From Strobilurus pachycystidiatus (Eukaryota > Basidiomycota > Agaricomycetes > Agaricales > Physalacriaceae): a DNA stretch of 64,000 nucleotides. The stretch covers positions 62,001 to 126,000 of the forward strand of contig JAHLMK010000015.1 of the NCBI GenBank assembly GCA_019915135.1, given 5' to 3'. Both the position numbers and the translations under genes were made by a program. Shown one piece after another: positions 57,584 to 64,000 of the stretch (within the stretch, counting starts at the first letter, position 1; every line of letters starts with the position of its first letter). The notes under the pieces are model-generated. The model made no database searches, had not been told where the DNA came from, and saw only the letters and a list, made by a program, of their open reading frames with translations.

Positions 57584-57842
57584 TTTTTTTTTTTTGGTGG
57601 ATGGGTTGGGGATTTTTCCCCGTGCTACCTCGGCGCCTGACTCTGCCAGACCTCTGGAGCCCCATAGGGTGCGGGAGGAACATAGACCTCCGCTGGTGTA
57701 CCTGAGGGAAACTGCTATTATGCAGTGAAAACCCTCTTCTGGGATTGCGCTAGGATTCGAACATGCAGCTACTTAACTGCGCCTGCGGCTTACGGTTTAC
57801 CCATAAGCCAGGGCGATGGTTCCACTGGACCATCTGGCCCCT
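57584..57842 (-). mobile_element. tRNA-derived SINE
   Basis: 259 bp on the minus strand, flanked by a perfect 16-bp duplication. The 5' head has an A-box-like TGGTCCAGTGG (57832-57822) and a B-box-like GTTCGAATCC (57762-57753), about 60 bp apart, as in a pol III tRNA promoter. Between them is a GGCTTA/TAAGCC hairpin. The T and acceptor stems do not fold into a functional tRNA. The element ends in a 12-13 base A tract on the minus strand (T tract at 57583-57595). Such elements rely on a partner retrotransposon for reverse transcription; none with a matching tail is in the window. Confidence 0.85.
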
Positions 57843-57858
57843 CTACCCTCTCCCTTCT
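57843..57858 (+). repeat. SINE target-site duplication, right
   Basis: Perfect copy of 57568-57583. Confidence 0.9.
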
Positions 57859-57900
57859 ACTTAGCGTCCATGGCCCATGACCGTGGTCAACAAGCTGTGG

Positions 57901-59071
57901 CGCCAAAGCAGCGGAAGTACCGATGACACGCACATCGTCCATGCGAAATGGGAGAGCAAATGATGAATGTGATTCGGGACTGACTAGGGTGCGTTCTCTC
58001 ATGGCACCACATCGGCACCCTCCGCTTCTCCATCCACCTCCTCGCACCGTGTAGGATATTTGCTAGGCTCAGGCTCAGTCTCATTAGGGAAGGACTGCCA
58101 CTGAAAGACTGATATGTCGTAGCTACGCTCGTCGCGTCGTCCCTAAACTGGATCCTCAGGTTACCTTCCCTGCCGCAGAATTGCATCCTTCTTGCCGTCT
58201 CCCTCTCCCTGGTCCCTTGGCACAACCAATGCTTCCTATCGCCCTCAAATATTTGCATGCTCCCTCTGGCGGCCTGACGTTCCAACGGCACAATTGTCCC
58301 CTTCTCCTCTCCGCCGCGGTATATTCCTCACCCAGACACACCAATGGCTTTCCCAGATGCCTCTCGCGTTTGCCTCAGAAAGAGCGAGTGGTGATATCAC
58401 CGGCTCCAAAGAGTCAGGAAGAAGCGTAGGAGATGAATGATATTCTGCTGCAGTCTCGGATGTTTTGGGCGAGGTCGAGAAATGGGGGGTCTCGGGGAAG
58501 TTCGGGGGAGTCCTTCGACAACCTCGAACGCCTCCAGCGCATAAGTCGCGACGTTTCGTTCGCGACAATCTGGTAGGTCTTGTCTTGCTGCCGGACAAGC
58601 TTTCAGTCATCTCTTTCCATAACTGTCTGCATGCACCTACTACCGTGCCACTGTAGTACTACGGCCACAGCTTCGTAGATCACGTATCGCCTTTCTTTCC
58701 TTTCTTCCTCGACGATGTTTCTCACGGAGGCAATTCAATCCAGATTTCGACCAACCAGTGGATGTTCTCGCGCCTCAGATAGCCATCTGCGACATGAGAA
58801 ACCATCGTAAGGCCAGTGGTGAGGCGCGGAACATGAACTTTGTCCACTCACTCGCGCAAAGGGGGCCGAGAAATACGACGCAGAGGATCATACGGATGTC
58901 GCCCGTTCCATTGGATTCCGCAACAAGAAAGCCAGCATCAAGCTGCTGTCAAAGAGGTATGGTATAATATCACGGGCGCCCACAATCTCAGTACGGTCGA
59001 TCTTCTGCTACGAAATATTTCCTTCCCACAACAATATGCCCTGTGCGTCTCCCCTTCAAACTATGGATGAG
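57901..59071. other. intergenic, no gene supported
   Basis: Short open frames only. Confidence 0.4.
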
Positions 59072-59251
59072 CTACTCGAGTGATAAGACATGAGAGCCGC
59101 CTTCTCCGCCGCCTTGTCTTCCAATTCTACGGCCACGTATGTACACATGCCAATTCGATTGAAATTTCAACTCACCGTCGTGCTCAGGATCCGATTCGGC
59201 TTTATAAGGCACTCTCCTTGACAGATCCTTCATCCTTTTGTCATGCAACTC
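59072..59251 (-). pseudogene. displaced 3' coding end of membrane protein B
   Basis: Reads (minus) MELHDKRMKDLSRRVPYKAE and DPEHDG, then after a probable intron ELEDKAAEKAALMSYHSSS. This matches the last coding part of paralogue A (LEMHDREIKHTKDLLKKR). It continues the frame of exon 9 of gene B if the element at 59252-60689 is removed, so it is the original terminus of B cut off by the insertion. Confidence 0.85.
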
Positions 59252-60689
59252 CATCAGGAAAAACTCAAATGCTACGTAGATCGGGCCGGATCACGTAGAT
59301 CAAAATAGATTCCCAAGATTCTACTGGACTCTACTTCACTCTACTTAGTCTGTCCGCATGCTACATTGAATATGTAAATTCCCGGCATATATTTTGTACT
59401 TCGTAGTATTTGCCCTGTCGCTACTTACATTACTATACAGTATGCACTGCTGGGTGGTTGACCACCTTGCGGCAGAGTTGTGCATCATTAATTGTAAGTA
59501 GTGACCGTACAAGGCCGGCTTGTGAATCACTGGTGGCCATGAGGCTGAAGTAATGTACTGCATTATGCTTGGCAAGCAATAGCGAGCGTCGACTCGGAGC
59601 TCGAGGACAAGTCCGCATTGATGCGGTGATTCGCGTACCGGTCCGCCCGCGATTGCGCAATCAATCACGTGCAGGTTAACTTGTGCAGATTTTTTTTCGG
59701 GCCCCTTTGGCCTCCCACCTCCACTCGACGTTCTCACTCCTCGGTTGTCTCCCTGCAGGCGTCGACTTTTGGCTACACTTCTACTGCTCTCCACTCGCTG
59801 CGACGAAAGGACGACCATCTGCCTAATTATGTTGGACGACGGACGAGCAACGACGGACGAGCAACGACGGACGACGGACGAGGAACGACGGGCGACGGAC
59901 AACGGACAACGCACGACGGACAACGGTATGCCTGAGGACGACGGTCTACCAAAAAATGACGGAGTTCCCCACCAACGAGGGAGCGAGCGACACAACGACC
60001 TTCTTTCCACACCCAAGGACGATCAGTCAGCAAACCCAACGGCTAGCGATTACGAGTCAGGATGATCCGTGCGCGGACAGATGACCAGGTAGAGCAGGTC
60101 ACAAACGACAAACGATGAGGGCCTGGACGACTCACAGCGACGACAGACGAGGACGACATTGGCTGCGGGTATGGCGAGGACGGCGGCGCGAGCGACGAGC
60201 GACGACACGAGGCCGGCGACTGCGGGACGGCGGCTACAACGAGCGACGACAAGAAGACGGCGACCACCCCTGGACACGACCTACGCTGCGACCATGACCG
60301 AGTACAGTCTACATCGATGCCGGGCCAGCCTTTGCTTTTGGGTGGCGAGCGGTCGAGTGCGCGCCTCTTGTAGCAGTAGTGCAGCGTACATCTCTATGAC
60401 TAGATTTAATATTATCTTTTTTTGCCATCCTCCGTGTGTGTCCCGTTTCAGCAATGCCTGCACGCTATAATGATGATATCAATGTGGCTGGCAACAGCTG
60501 GCCTATTCTAAGTAGATGCTAAATAGAATCTATATCAGTTTCCCATTGTCTAAGTAGAGCTAAAGTAGAGTCTATGTAGGCGATGGGCATAGTCTATGTA
60601 GCGCTACATAATCGGGACCTGTTGAATTGGTCTACTTGGTCTACGTAGACCTACGTACCTCTACATACATTTGGGATTTTTTCCTGATG
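59252..60689. mobile_element. 1.44-kb non-autonomous element with inverted ends
   Basis: Ends in CATCAGGAAAAA at 59252 and its exact complement TTTTTCCTGATG at 60689; the similarity extends inward (CAAATG, then CTACGTAG words) to about 30 bp. It is flanked by TC on both sides, a 2-bp target duplication. Subterminal zones at 59275-59346 and 60500-60665 are rich in CTACGTAG and TCTACTT(AG) words. The interior holds a minisatellite and no domain-bearing ORF, so it is probably mobilised by another element's enzyme. Confidence 0.8.
59834..59945 (+). repeat. GACGACGGAC-type minisatellite
   Basis: About ten imperfect 7-13 bp units built from ACGACGGACGA and GACGGACAACG inside the 1.44-kb element. 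Confidence 0.75.
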
Positions 60690-62821
60690 TCCAGGACGCG
60701 AAGTATGTGCTCGAGTCGTGCCGAATCGCCCGTGGCATCGCCGGTTGTCTGTCTCGCGCGATCAAGTAGTTTGTCTGTTGCGTCGTCATCGCCGCGAGAA
60801 TAGGACTCGCGTGTTGCACCTGGTAATCAGATCATTACCCACTATGTGTAGTAGTCGAAGAAATACTCACCGTCAGACACAGTCCCAGCGATTCCCTTTG
60901 AGAGTGAGCGGTAGCTCCTCTCAGTATCTTCCAAACGCTTGTCGGTCTCCTCTGCGTGCTTGTTGAGTCTCTTCCAGACACGGACAACGTCCTCGAGCTG
61001 CGCCGAATCTCCGGCCGCATGTATCGCGCAGTTGAAGAGCTCGTCCGGGTCCGTCGTGTTATCATCGCGGTGAGGAGACGATTCGGGCAAGGCACCTGGC
61101 AATCAGATAAGTTTCGAGGACGGCACAAGTTTGAAGAAGTACTCACCGTCAGACACAGCCGCAGCAATTAATGTGAAGATCTTCCAGAGTGCAGAGACCA
61201 TGGCAAAGGTCGAGACAAATATGCTGGTGATGGCCGATCCAATCGGCTTTAGGCGGGGAACCGTGCGGGTATAGGACATCACTGGGACGTGTAGGACCTC
61301 CGCTCTCTTTGCAGCCTCCTCGGGTGTAAGTTGGATGGCAGTAAAGTTGGAGAGGGTGTAATTGGCCAATGAGGAACCATATCCTTGATCCACACGTGCA
61401 CTGTCAAAGAGACCGGGCACATAGAGTGGTGAAATGCTGTCCCTGTACATATTGGCAGATGTGTAGATCTGGTTTGGCTTCATAATTCCAAGATCCAGTC
61501 GCACTGTATGATACAGGCCCTGAAATAAATTCTGTAGGACAGTATTGAGTGCACCAAATGACATCTGATCAAGGGTTATGTCTGCCGCCACCCCGGGGGC
61601 ATAGAATCCGGAGCAGGTCATATTGAAATAGTCTGTGTGGTCTGGTGGATTTGGACAGTAAGTATTGAGAGGCCATGTTTGCAACTCCATGTCTAGAGGC
61701 ATGAACTTTGCAGGGCCCTGACATGGTGGATAGGCCAAACTGAAGTTCCCGTTGTTCCAATCCGAGTCTCCATTGGGGTAACAGTCACAGCATGGGCGCA
61801 CCATAAGGTGTAGAGTAGATATACCTGCATTTTGTGAAGTTGAGGGAGTTTTGACATTGGGGCCTGCGGGACCATTTAATAAGCCCCTTCCATATACATT
61901 AGCAATTGAAACAAATTGTAAGTCAAACATACCATGCCTGCCAGCAAGTCCACTAGAATGTAAGATAAGCACGTGAGCTAAAAAGAATAGAGTAGACATA
62001 CCAAATCATTATAGAGATCCCATAAACTAACAAGAGAATGATCATTTAGTAGAAAGTCCCCGGTGATATCAACGGTGAGCAAGTATACAGAAGGCTCCCA
62101 ACAAGTCAGTGTGATCTAGAAAGATATAAACAAGTCCATCACAGGGAAATACATGGCCTACCTGCATCATAAATGGCTCATTTCCTGAAAGACCCAGATT
62201 TCCTGCTATAATCACATCTGACACATTGCCTGCCTTGAATGAAATATATGTCTGAATTCTTGATCAGACAATGAGAAAGCCAGATTATTAACGCTTACAA
62301 CATCGCAGGAATTAGACAGTGGATTGTTGTAGTATGTGAATGATATGACTGGTTTGGTGAGGTCAAATCCATCATAAGCCGCAGAGATATTGTAGGTGAA
62401 GGAGGAACCATTAGGCCTGAAGGTCTCACCCACATTCAAAGTCTGCGGACTGAATGGTGGGGCTTGAGTTGGTGCCTGGAGTACAGATGGAATCATGTAG
62501 CTCAGCAGCAGTGGTGGAAGCGATGCATTCGGGTGGAGGGTGGTCTCCTGGACAAGCGTGTAAGCAGAGAGCGGGACTACTCAACGTGTCAGACAGGATG
62601 TTTGCAATCAGTAGAATGCACACCGTTGACAAGACTAAGTACAACAGTGATGGCTAAGAACACAACAAAGACAATAGTGGTGCCCCATCGTCCAGCGTAC
62701 GCTGCATGTGATGACAGTCAGCGGCGGCACAGGTCAGCTCCGAGTTGGACATACGCCGCGTAATGGGGACGCTGAGGCGATAGTTGACAATTGAGCTAAC
62801 CAGTCCTCTGGGGGAAGGCAT
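60641..62821 (-). CDS. two-pass membrane protein, paralogue B, tail replaced by an insertion
   Basis: Nine exons, minus strand: 62821-62755, 62701-62624, 62576-62299, 62251-62162, 62115-62002, 61952-61933, 61886-61147, 61095-60871 and 60819-60641; 596 residues. Introns 1-7 fall at the same positions and phases as in paralogue A. Transmembrane segments at about 29-48 and 434-458; the region between them is strongly conserved with A (CCDCYPNGDSDW, RLDLGIMKPNQIYTSA, LTPEEAAKRAEVLHVPVMSYTR). Exons 8 and 9 are a duplication of the single exon 8 of A. Exon 9 reads into the 1.44-kb element and stops at 60641 after about 13 foreign residues, losing the native coiled end now at 59.1 kb. Function unknown; a truncated but membrane-inserted product is possible. 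Confidence 0.85.
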
Positions 62822-63627
62822 TGCCGACAAGTTCAGAGGTCGTGGGTGATGTATGAGGCAAAGGGAGGGAACGATTACACGCATGGTCATATTATATCAG
62901 TCCCGAGACATGAGCCGCTTTCGCGCGGTGGCAAGCATCGATAGATGCCTCGTAGCTACAATCATCATCACGAGGCCTCCTATTCTTGGCTTGATCCTGT
63001 CACTGTCAGATCTAGTTCTATGCGTTGACGCCAATCACCAGATTCACGTGCTCCTGCTCGAGTGTATTTTGAATGCACCGTTTAGTTGAATGAAACCGGT
63101 AAGCACATCGTTGTGGTGTCTTGCCGCGCGGCGAATGTACTCAATCGCAAGGCGTGGCGCTAAACAGGTAGACGTATCTTGAGACTATCAACGATGCGAT
63201 CTACTAGTGACCTCCCACACGCGCGACATAAGAGTACAAAGTATACGTGATGGAGGCTGACACACAGGGACTACTCATTCATTCATTCATACTCGGCACG
63301 GACCAATTACTGATCGCCGGACACTAGAGTACAGAAGGGCACGACTACTCTATTACCTCCAACTTGGCCACTTTATCTCCCAAGCAAGCCGAGCTCGCAG
63401 TCAACGCGCAAATGCCGGTGCTGTAGAGCTTTGCCCAGTGTCATAAATGGCCAGACGGCAAGCCTCACAGCCGTTGTGAGCCTTGTGTCCCAAAACAAGA
63501 GTGCCCCGCGCACAGGTCTGTGTCGTTGAGGTGGGAACGACATTGCTGCTTTGCTACTTTTGACTCGGCACTCATGCTAGTACTCGGATTCTTCCGCTGA
63601 CGATGTCTCTTGTTCTTGTGTCGTCGA
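62822..63627. other. intergenic, no gene supported
   Basis: Upstream region of paralogue B; a short ATTC repeat lies near 63278-63290. Confidence 0.4.
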
Positions 63628-63975
63628 CCGCGAATTGGAGGATCTGCGCTGCGTCCGGCGATCCTCTGGGTCTGTGCCCTGTATGGATTGATTGATTGAT
63701 TGCAGGCGACTCCGATCTTCAATACCTCGACGTTGCTGCCATTCTCGGTGTAATGGATGGACGATGCGTCAAGGCCCGCATAAACAGCTCAATCCATCCG
63801 TGTGGTGGGACGAGCATGCGTATCGTCTATCTATGTAGGAGCTACCAGTGGGACGGGTGCACATTGAGGACGAGCTGATCAAGCGTTGCGACACCGTTCT
63901 CGAGGAAAGTCGTCGGCTTCTCCACTCAGAGTCACTCGAGTAGCCATCTGACAGATTGACAGGTGCACATCACAC
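63628..63975 (+). pseudogene. fragmentary third copy of the helical-bundle gene
   Basis: Three collinear pieces match the gene at 14.6 kb: GCGAATTGGAGGATCTGCG (63630 on; counterpart near 14640), CAATACCTCGACGTTGCTG (63720 on; near 14675), and GACGGGTGCACATTGAGGAC (63853 on; near 15722), followed by GCCATCTGACAGATTGACAG matching exon 5. About 1 kb of middle sequence is deleted and the frame is broken. Confidence 0.8.
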
Positions 63976-64000
63976 CCTTTCTCAGAGATTTGACAACGCA

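Larger units (their letters stand above)
57465..57900 (+). repeat. dispersed repeat family R1, copy split by the SINE
   Basis: GATGGAGGAGAAAACAGAG, GCCGTGCCGACGGCAATTGG and GATTACATGATG precede the SINE; CTTAGCGTCCATGG follows it. The order matches the 3.8 kb copy once the SINE is removed. Confidence 0.6.

Noticed and set aside
57745..57842. Functional tRNA gene on the minus strand
   Set aside because: A and B boxes are present but T and acceptor stems do not pair; the flanking duplication and A tail show it is a SINE head.
59345..60016. 223-codon minus-strand frame in the 1.44-kb element
   Set aside because: Much of it is the translated minisatellite; no transposase motif.

Overview
This window looks like accessory, repeat-rich chromosome from a basidiomycete fungus, most likely an Agaricomycete. 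The real genes are broken by many short introns (44-60 bp) with GT..AG ends and CTRAY-type branch sites. Their families are ones that expand in mushroom-forming fungi: BTB/POZ, F-box, HMG-box, small HGD-type kinases, and multi-exon membrane proteins of unknown role. Few housekeeping genes are visible. Exon models were built by hand from frame continuity, splice signals and comparison between paralogues inside the window; no search was run.

Layout. 1.6-3.0 kb: an SR-rich, Gly/Pro-repeat protein (+). 5.9-6.8 kb: a Vps62-like protein (-). 9.7-11.1 kb: a five-exon kinase (+). 11.6-13.4 kb: a protein joining an FHA domain, a coiled coil and an HMG box (-). 14.6-16.1 and 19.9-21.3 kb: two tandem paralogues with identical intron phases and a predicted helical-bundle (MLKL/HeLo-like) fold, plus a shattered third copy at the right edge (63.6 kb). 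16.3 kb: an F-box pseudogene whose intact relative is at 31.2-32.1 kb. 21.4-21.9 kb: a possible small gene (-). 25.2 kb: a displaced 3' end of a membrane-protein gene. 25.8-26.6 kb: a BTB gene.

32.8-38.5 kb is a complete-looking 5.66 kb DNA transposon. It has 56-bp terminal inverted repeats, subterminal TTGAGT/ACTCAA arrays, an inner inverted repeat, a long hairpin, and one large three-exon gene that I read as its transposase. 38.9-40.4 kb is a second HMG-box gene (+). 40.35-45.85 kb is a tyrosine-recombinase (DIRS/Ngaro-type) retrotransposon on the minus strand: gag, RT-RNase H with a 195-bp intron, and recombinase. 46.5-47.5 kb is a second HGD kinase (-).

52.2-54.2 and 60.6-62.8 kb hold paralogous eight- and nine-exon two-pass membrane proteins. 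In the second, a 1.44 kb element with inverted repeats (59.25-60.69 kb) sits inside the coding sequence and has separated the last coding part (59.07-59.25 kb) from the rest. 57.58-57.84 kb is a tRNA-derived SINE with a perfect 16-bp target-site duplication, inserted into one copy of an older dispersed repeat.

The genes do not form a pathway. The common theme is duplication, mobile-element insertion and decay: all three large element ORFs carry a single in-frame stop, and several gene families are present as both intact and broken copies.
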